The notes: generated from the letters alone by a model not told the origin. Numbered from the stretch's first letter, positions 52,416 through 61,790 are shown. The stretch: DNA of 64,000 nt from JAKRSE01 sp943369295 (GCA_943369295.1 CALRMU020000001.1:310001-374000); one strand, 5' to 3'. Numbers and translations: made by a program.

Positions 52416-53715
52416 GAATCACCACTCCTGCCTGGTTGCGCCCCACTGCGTACTGCCTTGATTCATCCAGAACCAAAGAATCGACCCATGCGCCACCCGG
52501 CGCTTCCATAGTGGGCCATTTCAGCTTCAAATCGCTTCCATTTAATTCCCAGATGCCTTCGCGGCGGTTTTGGATCAGAATTCCGCCCTTTTTGAGCTCC
52601 AAATTCTCGATTCGTCCGAAGTCGACCTGAATCTGCCAGTCACCTTCGACCGACTTTGCCTCGGGCAGCTTGACTCCAGATGGAAGACCAGGCAGGGGCC
52701 AGCCGTCAGATCCCCAGACGATGCTTCTGACTTGGAGAGTCGGTGCTCCCCACAGATCGCGGGTCCAGAATTTGCGGCCATCGTAATAGTGGTAAGCCAT
52801 CCAGTGGCTGCCCTTGGCGTCGGTAAAGAAGTTGCCTCCACCTGGGCCGAACATAGGTGCGCTGGACCTGAGCAGAACCGTGTGTCCGCCTTCGGTCATG
52901 GGCTTGCCGTCGTAGCCAAGAAAGGGTCCGGTCGGAGATTTAGATCGCCCGACCACCATGCGGTAGGTGCTGCGGATTCCCTGTGCGGCCAAGCCGTAAG
53001 TGACACCCAAGTAGTACCAGCCGTTTCGGTAAAACATGGCCGGAGCTTCCAGCGGGTTGCCCCTCTCGTCATTGCTGGCGACATGAAGCGGAGCCTTCTT
53101 AGGATCCTTCAAGGCTCCCGTTTTGGGGTCAAGCTCCACTTGGTACATGCCGGACCAGTAGGATCCGTAGACCATCCAATGCCTGCCGTCTGGCCCGATT
53201 AGGACATCGGGATCGATGGCATTAAAGTTGGATTCTCCTGCCTTGCTTGAGAGAAGAAGACCCTTGTCCACCCACCCTTCAGCCGGGCGACCTGGGTTGA
53301 ACTTGGCACATTCTGCGAAAGCTATATAGCTAGTGTTAGAACCGAACTTTTCGCTGGCACAGTAATAGACCCTGATGGAATCCCCAACAACCAGGGGGGC
53401 CGGAGCCCAAACCGACCGATGGTCGGGGATGGCCTTGGTCAGCCACTCTGGTTGAGTTTTAAGGATCGGACCATGCTGATCCCAATCGAAAAGGTTTTTA
53501 GACGTGCTGATTGGGGCGAGTTCATGGCCGCTGGTGTTCACCATCACATAGCGGCCTTTGAAAAGGGCAATGCTTGGATCGTGAACAGAGCCTCCTTCGT
53601 AGCGGGCGCCATCGAAGGGAAAAGCAGCATCTTCCGCAGTCTTCAGCCAATCATTCCAATTGGTCTGCGGAGTCTGGATAAGGGTGCCAGCCATGAGAAT
53701 CGCCGAAATGAGCAC
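52375..53715 (-). CDS. Secreted GH43 arabinanase-like glycoside hydrolase
   Basis: 446 aa with a signal peptide of about 15 residues. GH43 catalytic set: base Asp46 in SVHDPS, pKa-tuning Asp168 in FNAIDPDV and acid Glu223 in LEAPAMFYRNG. The five-bladed propeller occupies about 35-320; a C-terminal ~110-residue domain follows. Likely an endo-arabinanase or exo-arabinanase acting outside the cell on arabinan. It lies 20 bp downstream of the lipoprotein gene and overlaps the binding-protein start. Confidence 0.92.
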   Translation of the reverse strand: MLISAILMAGTLIQTPQTNWNDWLKTAEDAAFPFDGARYEGGSVHDPSIALFKGRYVMVNTSGHELAPISTSKNLFDWDQHGPILKTQPEWLTKAIPDHRSVWAPAPLVVGDSIRVYYCASEKFGSNTSYIAFAECAKFNPGRPAEGWVDKGLLLSSKAGESNFNAIDPDVLIGPDGRHWMVYGSYWSGMYQVELDPKTGALKDPKKAPLHVASNDERGNPLEAPAMFYRNGWYYLGVTYGLAAQGIRSTYRMVVGRSKSPTGPFLGYDGKPMTEGGHTVLLRSSAPMFGPGGGNFFTDAKGSHWMAYHYYDGRKFWTRDLWGAPTLQVRSIVWGSDGWPLPGLPSGVKLPEAKSVEGDWQIQVDFGRIENLELKKGGILIQNRREGIWELNGSDLKLKWPTMEAPGGAWVDSLVLDESRQYAVGRNQAGVVIRAIKNNVKAARQL

Positions 53716-53735
53716 GTCTTTGTGACCCTCGAAAG

Positions 53736-53924
53736 CTACTGACCAGCGCCGGGAGGTGCTGTTGGCGTGCCGCCGCCCTGCTGACTGGGGGCCATCTGCT
53801 GCCTCTGCTCGTCGCGAGCCTTGGCGATTTCAGGGTCGGGCTGAGTTTCATCGCTGCAGCCGACAAGAGCCGTGCCGAAGCTGAGAATCAAGAGAGAAAG
53901 AAGAGGGAGGCGAAGCTTTTTCAT
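53736..53924 (-). CDS. Small lipoprotein
   Basis: 62 aa. Signal peptide and lipobox LVGC at residues 20-23, then a short acidic and Gln/Pro/Gly-rich tail. A GGAG-type site is present upstream. No domain recognised. It lies 20 bp upstream of the GH43 gene and may lead the operon. Confidence 0.75.
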   Translation of the reverse strand: MKKLRLPLLSLLILSFGTALVGCSDETQPDPEIAKARDEQRQQMAPSQQGGGTPTAPPGAGQ

Positions 53925-53966
53925 TCGGGGGATTGGCCGATATCGGCCAGGACATGGGAGGGATGA

Positions 53967-53992
53967 GAGAGGGCCACACTCAGGGCCCTCTC
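53967..53992. terminator. Hairpin between prepilin-like and lipoprotein genes
   Basis: GAGAGGGCC (53967-53975) pairs with GGCCCTCTC (53984-53992). It sits 22 bp past the prepilin-like stop on the minus strand. No T tract follows, so it may be a weak terminator or a processing stem. Confidence 0.55.
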
Positions 53993-54013
53993 ATGCGCAC
54001 TCACCGTCAGCAA

Positions 54014-54850
54014 CTAGAGAGCAGAAACGTCACAGCCGCCCCAAGACATCCAGAAGTTGGTGTCAGGGGTTGGATCATGAAGTTTCGTCGTGTTCGGAAC
54101 GTCCGACCAGCCGGTCAGAGAGTTTCGATGAACGATCGTGTGCATTCCGAAGTTGCGGAACGAGATGCCGTTTCGCTTGCTGTACTTGGCGTGGCCATCG
54201 GCGTAGCCGTAGTTGTCACCCTTGTCATAGGTGTTGCCCATCCAGTTGATGTCAACGCCATTGCAGGCGGGGGTGGCATCGCCGAAGCTGTTGGACCACT
54301 GAGTCGGCTGAACCAGGGCTTCGCGGGCCGTATCGATCTTTCCTTGGAAGACGATAAGGGCAGCGACGTCGCTGATCTGAGTCTGAGACTTGGCCAGAAC
54401 GATGCCGTTGTAGGCGTAGCTGGTGTTGCCGGCGCCGGCAGCGTTGGCGTAGTTCCAGGGCACATTGCCGCCCAGCTTCGCAGCCGAGCTCTTGTAGATT
54501 TCAAGGCTCTTAAGATAGGGGAAGAGTGATCTGCCCCAGTTCTGGCTGGCCAGGGGATCCATGAATCCCAAACGGCAGCCGCCATTGGTGTCGTTGCCGC
54601 ACTCAGAACCAGCGGTCCAGAAGGGGAAGCCATCTGCGTTGCGGTTCTGGTCAGGGAAGTAGTCGTCGTAGTCGGCAGCGTAAAGAATGTTGCCGGTGGA
54701 AAGCTGCTTGACGTTGCTGAGAGAAGATGCCTTCTTAGCCGCTGTCTTGGCCTGAGCGAAGACGGGGAAGAGGATGGCAGCAAGGATCGCAATGATGGCG
54801 ATGACAACGAGCAGTTCGATGAGGGTGAATGCCTTTTTGGATGAGTTCAC
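54014..54850 (-). CDS. Type II secretion/prepilin-like protein with N-methylation domain
   Basis: 278 aa from the GTG at 54850, preceded by AGGAGAG 6 bp upstream; an earlier in-frame GTG at 54874 lacks a good site. The prepilin peptidase motif KAFTLIELLVVIAIIAILAA is at the start. A globular domain with AADYDDYFPDQ follows, and the YGYADGHAKYS segment near 235 is the H/D-x-DG-type ending found in DUF1559-like proteins. It is probably a secreted pseudopilin, adjacent to the arabinan operon but separated by a hairpin. Confidence 0.9.
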   Translation of the reverse strand: MNSSKKAFTLIELLVVIAIIAILAAILFPVFAQAKTAAKKASSLSNVKQLSTGNILYAADYDDYFPDQNRNADGFPFWTAGSECGNDTNGGCRLGFMDPLASQNWGRSLFPYLKSLEIYKSSAAKLGGNVPWNYANAAGAGNTSYAYNGIVLAKSQTQISDVAALIVFQGKIDTAREALVQPTQWSNSFGDATPACNGVDINWMGNTYDKGDNYGYADGHAKYSKRNGISFRNFGMHTIVHRNSLTGWSDVPNTTKLHDPTPDTNFWMSWGGCDVSAL

Positions 54851-55072
54851 GATTCTCTCCTGTGAGAATTGCACTTCAAGAGTCGGGGCACCTACGCTCA
54901 GGCTCTAGAAGAAGGGGCGACCGCTGATCTCACTGATCCTTGGTCTTGCCTGATTCGACTTTACCACAGGACATAGCCAAATGAGAATACGTTTTTCTAA
55001 AAATTCATAAAGTCGACTGCGAATGAACTCTGGCGAACCTGCACAAATCCCGCAAAAAGGGCCGTTCAGCCT

Positions 55073-56050
55073 CTAGGCGGACTGAGTTGATTTGGCTCTT
55101 CGGCGTGGTTTTGCCGACGAATCCTCGACCGGGGGCAGGTGTCTCAGTCTGAGGATGAGGCCGATTTGGTAGTTTCCAAAGCACTTGCCGTAGAGGGTGA
55201 ATCCGCCCTGATTTTTGGCTTCATCCTTGACGCCGATCCTGATCTTGGTGGGCGCCCAAGGCATGATGTGGAGGTCTGAGATTTTGACGTGAGAGAGTTC
55301 CATTCCATCAAGGAGAGTGCCTTTCTCGTCGACAGTCCAAGTTTTAAGAACGCCCCATTGGTTCATGTTGTCGGGGTACCAGGAGGGGTTGAGCTGGCCT
55401 CGGCTGCCGCCAAAATCGCCCGGAGAAGTCCAGGTTCCAATCTCGATTCCGTTGACCCAAACGGTGACATCGCTGGGCCATTGATTGTTGTATCCGGGGG
55501 CTTCTGACCCCAGCTCCATCACAAGTTCCAGCGAGTTCACCTCGGCGTTCACTGGCATGGTGTTGGCAAATGCGTATTCAACCGATCCTCCGGCCGACCA
55601 GATAATCTCAGCATCAGATCTTTCTGGGAGATAGAAAGAGACAGGGGCATCCACTAAGCCAATGAACTTTTCTTTGGTTGCTAGGCCGCATGTCGGGCGC
55701 ACATCGATATCGGTGTACATGCCCACGGGGAGCTCTGTTTCTGTCACCAAAAGGTCTTCGGCGGCTTTGGGGGCTAAATCGACAATCAGCCTCTCAAAAA
55801 CGCAGCGGCATCGCTTTTGAGTGCCCTGCATGGCGGCGACGTAGTCGCTGCGGACGAGGCCAGCTTCTTCAAGAATCTGAACGTGTTTTGTGACGCTGGG
55901 CTGAGTCAGCTCAAGGGCGGCGCTCAGCTCGCCGATGTTCATTTCTCGAGTGGAGAGCAGCTCGATGATCCGCGCCCGGGTCATTGACCCTAAAGCCCGA
56001 AAGAGGGCTACATTCTCTGGAGCCGCGAGATCGGTAACGTGATGCTGCAT
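55073..56050 (-). CDS. ArsR-type regulator with large C-terminal sensor-like domain
   Basis: 325 aa. Residues about 5-85 form an ArsR winged helix (ALGSMTRARIIELLSTREMN, then ELTQPSVTKHVQILEEAGLV). The remaining ~220 residues form a beta-rich domain with WTSPGDFGGSRG near 214-225. Similar two-domain ArsR proteins, from memory, lie beside arabinose genes in Paenibacillus. It is divergent from araA with 142 bp between and is likely its sugar-responsive repressor. The 54851-55072 gap downstream has no clear feature beyond the prepilin promoter region. Confidence 0.88.
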   Translation of the reverse strand: MQHHVTDLAAPENVALFRALGSMTRARIIELLSTREMNIGELSAALELTQPSVTKHVQILEEAGLVRSDYVAAMQGTQKRCRCVFERLIVDLAPKAAEDLLVTETELPVGMYTDIDVRPTCGLATKEKFIGLVDAPVSFYLPERSDAEIIWSAGGSVEYAFANTMPVNAEVNSLELVMELGSEAPGYNNQWPSDVTVWVNGIEIGTWTSPGDFGGSRGQLNPSWYPDNMNQWGVLKTWTVDEKGTLLDGMELSHVKISDLHIMPWAPTKIRIGVKDEAKNQGGFTLYGKCFGNYQIGLILRLRHLPPVEDSSAKPRRRAKSTQSA

Positions 56051-56144
56051 GGGAAAGTCCCATTCCGTTGTACCCGAGGTGTTGGTTCTGCAATACGCAG
56101 GAAAAGATCGGCTAAACTCGCCTTAAGCTTCAAGGGACGCGATT

Positions 56145-56168
56145 CGTATTCACACATTGGAATAAGAA
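56145..56168. promoter_or_regulatory. Candidate regulatory site upstream of araA
   Basis: TATTC and GAATA form a 5-bp inverted repeat around 8 nt, about 25-45 bp before the araA start. A related GTATTC-CA-TTGG-like string also precedes the prepilin-like gene on the minus strand. It could be the ArsR-type regulator's operator. Weak. Confidence 0.3.
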
Positions 56169-56192
56169 AGGCTCCCTAAAGGAAGAGGCTCA

Positions 56193-57680
56193 ATGAAGAA
56201 GTCCACCTTTTGGTTCGTCACAGGCAGTCAGCATCTTTACGGCCCCGAGGCTCTAAAGCAGGTTGCGGTCAACTCTACAGTCATTGCCCAAGAGCTGAAT
56301 TCGTCCAGCCTTTTTCCGGCTCAGGTGGAATTCAAGCCTGTCATCACTGATCCAGAAGGTGTAAGAAGCCTGATTGCTGCCGCAAATGCCGACCCCGACT
56401 GTGCTGGCTTGATTTTGTGGATGCACACCTTTTCTCCTGCAAAGATGTGGATTGGGGGTCTAACCCAGGCAGCAAAGCCAATCTGTCACCTGCACACACA
56501 GTTCAACGCCGAGCTCCCCTGGCAGTCCATTGATATGGACTTTATGAACCTGAACCAGGCGGCCCATGGCGACAGGGAAGCAGGACACCTCCATACCCGG
56601 ATTGGCTTGAGGCGCAAAGTGGTAGTTGGCCACTGGAGCCATGCTTCAACCCAGAATCAGCTTGGTGATTGGGCGAGAGTCGCTTTGGCGTGGCAGGATT
56701 GGCAGGGAGCCAAGTTCGCCCGGTTCGGCGACAACATGCGCTACGTTTCGGTTACCGATGGTGATAAGGTTTCGGCCGAAGCTCAGTTCGGATTCGCGGT
56801 GAATGGCTATGGAATCGGCGACCTGGTGGCGGTGGTCAATTCTGTCACTGAAGATGAAGTCAGCGGGCTGGTCTCGATTTATGAATCTGAGTACGAGATC
56901 GCTCCTGAACTCGCCGCTGGCGGCGCAAGGCACGATGCTCTCAGGTACGCGGCCAGGCAGGAACTGGGAATCAGGAAGTTTCTTGAAGAAGGCGGCTTCA
57001 AGGGCTTTACCACCACTTTTGAGGATCTTCACGGACTCGATCAGCTGCCTGGACTCGCCTGCCAAAGGCTGATGGCGGATGGATACGGTTTCGGCGCAGA
57101 AGGAGACTGGAAGACATCTGCTCTCTTAAGAGCTTTCAAGGTCATGGAATCTGGCAGGCTCCCCGGCACCAGCTTCATGGAGGACTACACCTACCATCTC
57201 GTTGAAGGTGAAGAGGTCGTTCTTGGCGCTCACATGCTGGAAATCTGCCCCACCATCGCCGACGCCCAGCCGAAGCTTGAGATTCACCCTCTCGGAATCG
57301 GCGGCAAGTCAGATCCGGTTCGAATGGTCTTTAACGGCCGCACCGGAACAGCCACAAACACAACTCTCGTTGACCTTGGTCATCGATTCCGCTTTATCGT
57401 CAATGAGGTCGAAGCCATTGAGGTGCCGGATATGCCTAACCTTCCTGTGGCCCGAGCCCTGTGGAAGGTGAAGCCCAACTTCCAAGACGGAGTCGCCGGC
57501 TGGATCTACGCTGGCGGCGCGCACCACACCGTCTACAGCTTCAACATCTCGACCCAGATGGTCAAGGATTTTGCCGAGATTGCCGGAGTGGAGTGCTTGG
57601 TTATCGACCAGGACACCAAGCTCAGCCAGCTTCAGAACGAGATCCGCTGGAACGACTCGAGCTACAGGCTGCGAGGATAA
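56193..57680 (+). CDS. araA: L-arabinose isomerase
   Basis: 495 aa. The N-terminal FWFVTGSQHLYGPEAL motif and the MEDYTYH, GAHMLEICP and WVYAGGAHHT-like segments (WIYAGGAHHTVYS here) match AraA. It converts L-arabinose to L-ribulose in the cytoplasm. An AAAGGAAGAGG site precedes the ATG. The next gene is a GH51 enzyme 11 bp downstream, so this is a two-gene operon. araB and araD are absent. Confidence 0.97.
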   Translation: MKKSTFWFVTGSQHLYGPEALKQVAVNSTVIAQELNSSSLFPAQVEFKPVITDPEGVRSLIAAANADPDCAGLILWMHTFSPAKMWIGGLTQAAKPICHLHTQFNAELPWQSIDMDFMNLNQAAHGDREAGHLHTRIGLRRKVVVGHWSHASTQNQLGDWARVALAWQDWQGAKFARFGDNMRYVSVTDGDKVSAEAQFGFAVNGYGIGDLVAVVNSVTEDEVSGLVSIYESEYEIAPELAAGGARHDALRYAARQELGIRKFLEEGGFKGFTTTFEDLHGLDQLPGLACQRLMADGYGFGAEGDWKTSALLRAFKVMESGRLPGTSFMEDYTYHLVEGEEVVLGAHMLEICPTIADAQPKLEIHPLGIGGKSDPVRMVFNGRTGTATNTTLVDLGHRFRFIVNEVEAIEVPDMPNLPVARALWKVKPNFQDGVAGWIYAGGAHHTVYSFNISTQMVKDFAEIAGVECLVIDQDTKLSQLQNEIRWNDSSYRLRG

Positions 57681-57691
57681 GGGAGAAGGAA

Positions 57692-59170
57692 ATGATCAGA
57701 CTGCAGCTTCAACCGAAGGCAGAATCGCCCACGATTCACAGGGAGATTTACAGCCACTTCGCCGAACACTTGGGCCACTGCATTTACGGCGGTCTTTGGG
57801 TGGGCGAAGATTCCCCCATTCCCAACACTAAGGGAATCAGAAACGACGTTGTCAATGCCCTCAAGGATCTCAAGATTCCTGCTCTGCGCTGGCCTGGCGG
57901 CTGCTTTGCCGACGAATACCACTGGAAAGATGGGGTCGGACCGAGGTCAGAAAGGCCCTCGATCTACAACTCTCACTGGGGCGGGGTGGTGGAGAACAAC
58001 CACTTTGGCACCCACGAGTTTTTTGAACTCTGCGGTCAGCTTGACTGCGAAGCCTACGTCTGCGGGAATGTCGGCAGCGGAACTGTGCAGGAAATGTCCC
58101 AATGGGTCGAGTACATCACCTCTCCTGCTGATTCACCCATGGCAAACCTTCGCCGCAGGCACGGCAGACAGGAACCCTGGAAGCTGGCCCACTTTGGGGT
58201 CGGAAACGAAAGCTGGGGTTGTGGTGGCAACATGCGGCCCGAGTTCTATGCCGACCTCTATAGGCAGTTCAACACTTTTGTCAAGAACTACGGAGGTCAG
58301 AGAGTCGGCCGCATCGCCTGCGGGGCCAACACCACTGACTATAAATGGACGGAAGTGATGATGGAGCGGGCCGCCAATCATATGGATGGCCTTTCGCTGC
58401 ACTACTACACTCTTCTCAACAAAAAGTGGCCGCCAAGCGGGTCTGCTCGTGAGTTCGGCAAGACTGAGTGGTTCTCAACTCTCAACTCTGCCTTGGCTAT
58501 GGATGAAATCGTGGCCAAGCACAGTGAGATCATGGACAAATACGACAAATCCAAGCGAGTGAACTTGGTAGTCGACGAGTGGGGCACCTGGCATCCGGTC
58601 GAAAAAGGCACAAACCCAGGGTTTTTGTTCCAGCAGAACACGATGAGAGATGCTCTGGTGGCTTCGGTGCACTTTGATATCTTCCATCGGCACTGCGAAA
58701 GGGTCCGCATGACCAACATCGCTCAGATGGTCAATGTCCTTCAGGCCATGGTGTTGACGGACGGTCCTAAGATGGCCTTGACCCCCACCTATTGGGTCTT
58801 CCACATGTATTCGTGCCATCAGACGGCGCAGAGGGTTGACCTCACGATTCATGGTGAAGAGACCATCGGTGGCGAGACTCCTGTGCCTTCTGTCTCTGCG
58901 ACAGCTTCACGAAAGGATGGGGTCTGGCAGGTTTCTGCTTCATGTCTCGATCCCGATGGGGGTCGAACTCTGCACATCACTGGGCTTCCTGCGGGAGCCA
59001 AGCTCGAATCGGCTCAGGTTCTGAACGCAGAAACTATGCAGGCCTGCAACACCTTCGATGAGCCTGATATGGTGAAGCCGAAGGAGCTGAAGGTGAACGT
59101 GTCGGGCGAGCTGGTGGAGTTCGATCTTCCGGCGATGAGTGTTGCAACGATCACCTTCCGCGAAGGCTAG
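57692..59170 (+). CDS. Alpha-L-arabinofuranosidase, GH51 (second copy)
   Basis: 492 aa from the ATG at 57692 behind GGGAGAAGG; an open frame reaching back to 57461 is only overlap with araA. Acid/base Glu173 in FGVGNESWG and nucleophile Glu296 in LVVDEWGTWH. No signal peptide. It belongs to the same family as the enzyme at 47862-49358 but is clearly diverged from it. Terminal arabinose release beside araA gives direct supply of the isomerase. Confidence 0.94.
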   Translation: MIRLQLQPKAESPTIHREIYSHFAEHLGHCIYGGLWVGEDSPIPNTKGIRNDVVNALKDLKIPALRWPGGCFADEYHWKDGVGPRSERPSIYNSHWGGVVENNHFGTHEFFELCGQLDCEAYVCGNVGSGTVQEMSQWVEYITSPADSPMANLRRRHGRQEPWKLAHFGVGNESWGCGGNMRPEFYADLYRQFNTFVKNYGGQRVGRIACGANTTDYKWTEVMMERAANHMDGLSLHYYTLLNKKWPPSGSAREFGKTEWFSTLNSALAMDEIVAKHSEIMDKYDKSKRVNLVVDEWGTWHPVEKGTNPGFLFQQNTMRDALVASVHFDIFHRHCERVRMTNIAQMVNVLQAMVLTDGPKMALTPTYWVFHMYSCHQTAQRVDLTIHGEETIGGETPVPSVSATASRKDGVWQVSASCLDPDGGRTLHITGLPAGAKLESAQVLNAETMQACNTFDEPDMVKPKELKVNVSGELVEFDLPAMSVATITFREG

Positions 59171-59198
59171 TCAGGAAGAACCTTGTAGAGCTGAATAT

Positions 59199-59235
59199 GA
59201 AAGCTGCTGCAATTTATTGCCGCAGCTTTCTTTTT
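59199..59235 (+). terminator. Terminator after the araA operon
   Basis: GAAAGCTGC (59199-59207) pairs with GCAGCTTTC (59222-59230), with a GCAAT/ATTGC inner stem, then TTTTT. The stem could also stop lipB transcription on the other strand. Confidence 0.9.
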
Positions 59236-59242
59236 GGCTCAG

Positions 59243-59908
59243 CTAGATGTCTACGCTCTGAAGGTCAAGGTCAGGAAAGGAGACTCCAAACACATCAGCA
59301 AAAGCGGGGACGGTCAGCGATGCTGCTTCTGAGACAGAGACTTCCCGCCCCAAAACCTCAGTCAGCGAGGTCATGGGCTTGCCCGGAATTCCGCAGGGAA
59401 CAATGAGATCGAAGGGGGCCAGATCGTTGCAGCAGTTCAAAGCGATGCCGTGAAGTGACACCCACTTCTTCACCTTGACTCCCATCGAAGCGACTTTCAG
59501 GTCGCCAATCCAGCAGCCAGTGTTGGGGGGGCGGCGTCCAGCCTCGATTCCAAGTTTCGCGCAGACCTGGATCATGGTCTCCTCAAGCTGCCTCATCCAA
59601 AAATGAAGATCGCGGCCGTGCTTTTCTAAGTTGAAAATTGGATAGATGACCAGCTGGCCAGGGTTGTGCAGAGTCACGTCGCCGCCCCTGTCAGTCGTCA
59701 CGACTTCAATGCCCCTTGCCTCATAGTCGGCCGCAGTCAGCAGCAGGTTTCCTTGCTGGAAAGCTGCACCCAGGGTCATGACGGCCGGGTGCTGAACTAG
59801 AATCAGAGTGTCTGGCGCCCCTTCCTGAACTTCCTGGCAGACCTGCTTCTGGATCTCCCAGCTTTCCAGGTAGCTCCTGGTCCCCAGGTTCATCAGACGT
59901 GCAGTCAT
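59243..59908 (-). CDS. lipB: Octanoyltransferase
   Basis: 221 aa from the ATG at 59908, which overlaps the upstream stop (ATGA). Signature RGGDVTLHNPGQ near 74-85 (Asn where HGPGQ is common), Lys138 in KVASMGVKV and catalytic Cys172 in IVPCGIPGK. Transfers octanoyl from acyl carrier protein to lipoyl domains. It is co-transcribed with the cyclase-like gene upstream. Confidence 0.96.
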   Translation of the reverse strand: MTARLMNLGTRSYLESWEIQKQVCQEVQEGAPDTLILVQHPAVMTLGAAFQQGNLLLTAADYEARGIEVVTTDRGGDVTLHNPGQLVIYPIFNLEKHGRDLHFWMRQLEETMIQVCAKLGIEAGRRPPNTGCWIGDLKVASMGVKVKKWVSLHGIALNCCNDLAPFDLIVPCGIPGKPMTSLTEVLGREVSVSEAASLTVPAFADVFGVSFPDLDLQSVDI

Positions 59909-61734
59909 TCGAAAAGTATGGGCTTGAGAATGATCCAAACAGGGTGACCATCGACTTGGGCCGCGACTTCTGCCATTTCTTCATCGGGAAGAAGGCGTCG
60001 AACATCGCTCGTCACGGCAATGCCACCTACAGGGGCAGCCGATTCGACGTGGGCAGCGATATCAATGAGCTCATGGTAGGGGACATCGGCAAAACCAGCC
60101 TGGGCTTCGCCGGCATGCATCCCGATTCTGAGTCTGAAGTCACCCGTCAATCGGTTGGTAATGGCATTGAAAGTTTGAATGTGCGCTTGGAGAAGGCGGG
60201 CAGCCCTGAGGGCCTGAGAAGCATCTCTGAAGCTTGCCAGGGCTCCGTCACCCGCTTCTGAAAAGACTTCACCGCCGCACTGTTTTGCCACTTCGGCGAC
60301 CAGCTTTTGGTATTCCCTAAAGGAGAATTCGACGTCGAGCGGGTCTTGATCCTGCTTCAGCATGGTGCTGCGGGCCACATCCACCGCCATGACGACGATG
60401 GTCTGCTGATCTGCCTGTAGTCTTCTTCTCAGCAGGATGACCTCAGACAAAAGAGCGGCAGGATCGTTGGCTCGTGCTTTTCGCCTGCGGGCAGTGCGGC
60501 CGTCAATAACCCCCGCCCCGCCTCCGAAAACGGCCAAGGCAATGCTTCCTGCAGCCCAGATGGCAAAGCTCTGGCTGGCGGCTGTTTCTCTAAAGACCTC
60601 AAGACCGAAGGGTGGAATCGGGGTCAGAATCGCCAAGAGGCTGCCCCCAACTGCTATCACAGCCGCAATAAGGGAACGCCAAACTCCGCCTGTATAAAAG
60701 CCAAGAAAGCCCGCACCCAAAATTCCAAGCAGGCCAAAAATTGTCCGTGTCAAGCCTCGAGTGAGCTCAAGTGCTTCTGGCTGAGCCGGTATCAGTCTGC
60801 TGAGGGCGGCTACCGACAGCACTTCGACGAGCCCAAAACCCAGCCCAAAAAAGACGGCGTAGTAGGGGAACAAGGCACTCCGTCTAGTTCTTTCCCTAAG
60901 CGACAGCCTGTGTCCCGAAAAAGCCTCGCGGGGCATGGCTTTGAGCCTTGATTCCAGAGTGAAGAGCCTATCCAGCATCTCCTGTCGGCTCAGCCTGTCC
61001 TCCCTTCGATCTTCCTTTTGGAGAGCCACCCAAGAGCCAGCGAAAGAAAAGACTGCAAAGATTCCAATGAAAAACGCGACCGGCACCAACGAGGCCAAGC
61101 TGCTGACAACGTAGGCGGCAAATTGGCTGCCCGGCATAGAACTGCTGATGAAAATGCTGAAGGGTTGGAATCCTAAGAAAAGCAGGAGGGCAGCGCTTCC
61201 CAAAAATCTGTAGGTTCCCCAGCGATAAAAGGCCAGGGATATCACTCCTAACATGAAAATGATCCCAAATCCGACTGATCCAGAAAGGTCAAAGTTTATG
61301 TTAGTCTGGGGGCCACGGGAAAAGAACCCTTTGCTCAGCAGGGTCAGATAAGGAAGAAGAAAGAGCAGAGTCAAAGAAACAATGAGAAAGGCCAAGGGCC
61401 GATCTGTCCATTTTCGAAAGACACTTCGCAGCTGTTCATAAACTTCCTTAAGGCCGGAGACAAGCAGTCGTCCAATCGCGACCCATGGCAGTTCTTTTAT
61501 CGGTCTGTGTTCCAGACCCTTAATGACCTCTGTCACAAGCTCTGGCGCCATGCCAAATTTTTCTGGCAGATCTTCCGTCTCGCGTTTGCCAGGCGAAGAA
61601 AGGTGCCGAGCCAAAGCCTCCCAACCCTCTGCCTGTCCTGGGGATAGGTCAAGACTGAGACCCGACTTGCCGTCGATTCGCCTCGCAGCCTGCCCTTCTT
61701 CTGGCGGAGTCGGAGAGATTTGATTGGGGTTCAT
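59905..61734 (-). CDS. Membrane protein with C-terminal adenylate/guanylate cyclase-like domain
   Basis: 609 aa. About ten membrane segments occupy roughly residues 110-410, preceded by a soluble head. The class III cyclase homology domain is about 445-605, with both metal aspartates (Asp452 in MAVDVARST and Asp496 in EAGDGA). Substrate and transition-state residues differ from the consensus: Ser replaces Lys before GDG, and ELIDIAAHVES replaces the usual VNxAAR. It may be catalytically weak or regulatory. ATGA overlap with lipB. Confidence 0.85.
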   Translation of the reverse strand: MNPNQISPTPPEEGQAARRIDGKSGLSLDLSPGQAEGWEALARHLSSPGKRETEDLPEKFGMAPELVTEVIKGLEHRPIKELPWVAIGRLLVSGLKEVYEQLRSVFRKWTDRPLAFLIVSLTLLFLLPYLTLLSKGFFSRGPQTNINFDLSGSVGFGIIFMLGVISLAFYRWGTYRFLGSAALLLFLGFQPFSIFISSSMPGSQFAAYVVSSLASLVPVAFFIGIFAVFSFAGSWVALQKEDRREDRLSRQEMLDRLFTLESRLKAMPREAFSGHRLSLRERTRRSALFPYYAVFFGLGFGLVEVLSVAALSRLIPAQPEALELTRGLTRTIFGLLGILGAGFLGFYTGGVWRSLIAAVIAVGGSLLAILTPIPPFGLEVFRETAASQSFAIWAAGSIALAVFGGGAGVIDGRTARRRKARANDPAALLSEVILLRRRLQADQQTIVVMAVDVARSTMLKQDQDPLDVEFSFREYQKLVAEVAKQCGGEVFSEAGDGALASFRDASQALRAARLLQAHIQTFNAITNRLTGDFRLRIGMHAGEAQAGFADVPYHELIDIAAHVESAAPVGGIAVTSDVRRLLPDEEMAEVAAQVDGHPVWIILKPILFE

Positions 61735-61748
61735 GAAAGAAGGGCAAA

Positions 61749-61790
61749 CAAAAACCCCTCACCTGCATGATGACTCATGGAGGCAAGGGG
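61749..61790 (-). terminator. Terminator downstream of the 85-aa protein gene
   Basis: On the minus strand CCCCT...AGGGG with inner CCT/AGG and CATG/CATG pairs encloses a short loop and is followed by TTTTTG. Just past the stop of the basic small protein, before the cyclase-like gene. Confidence 0.85.
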
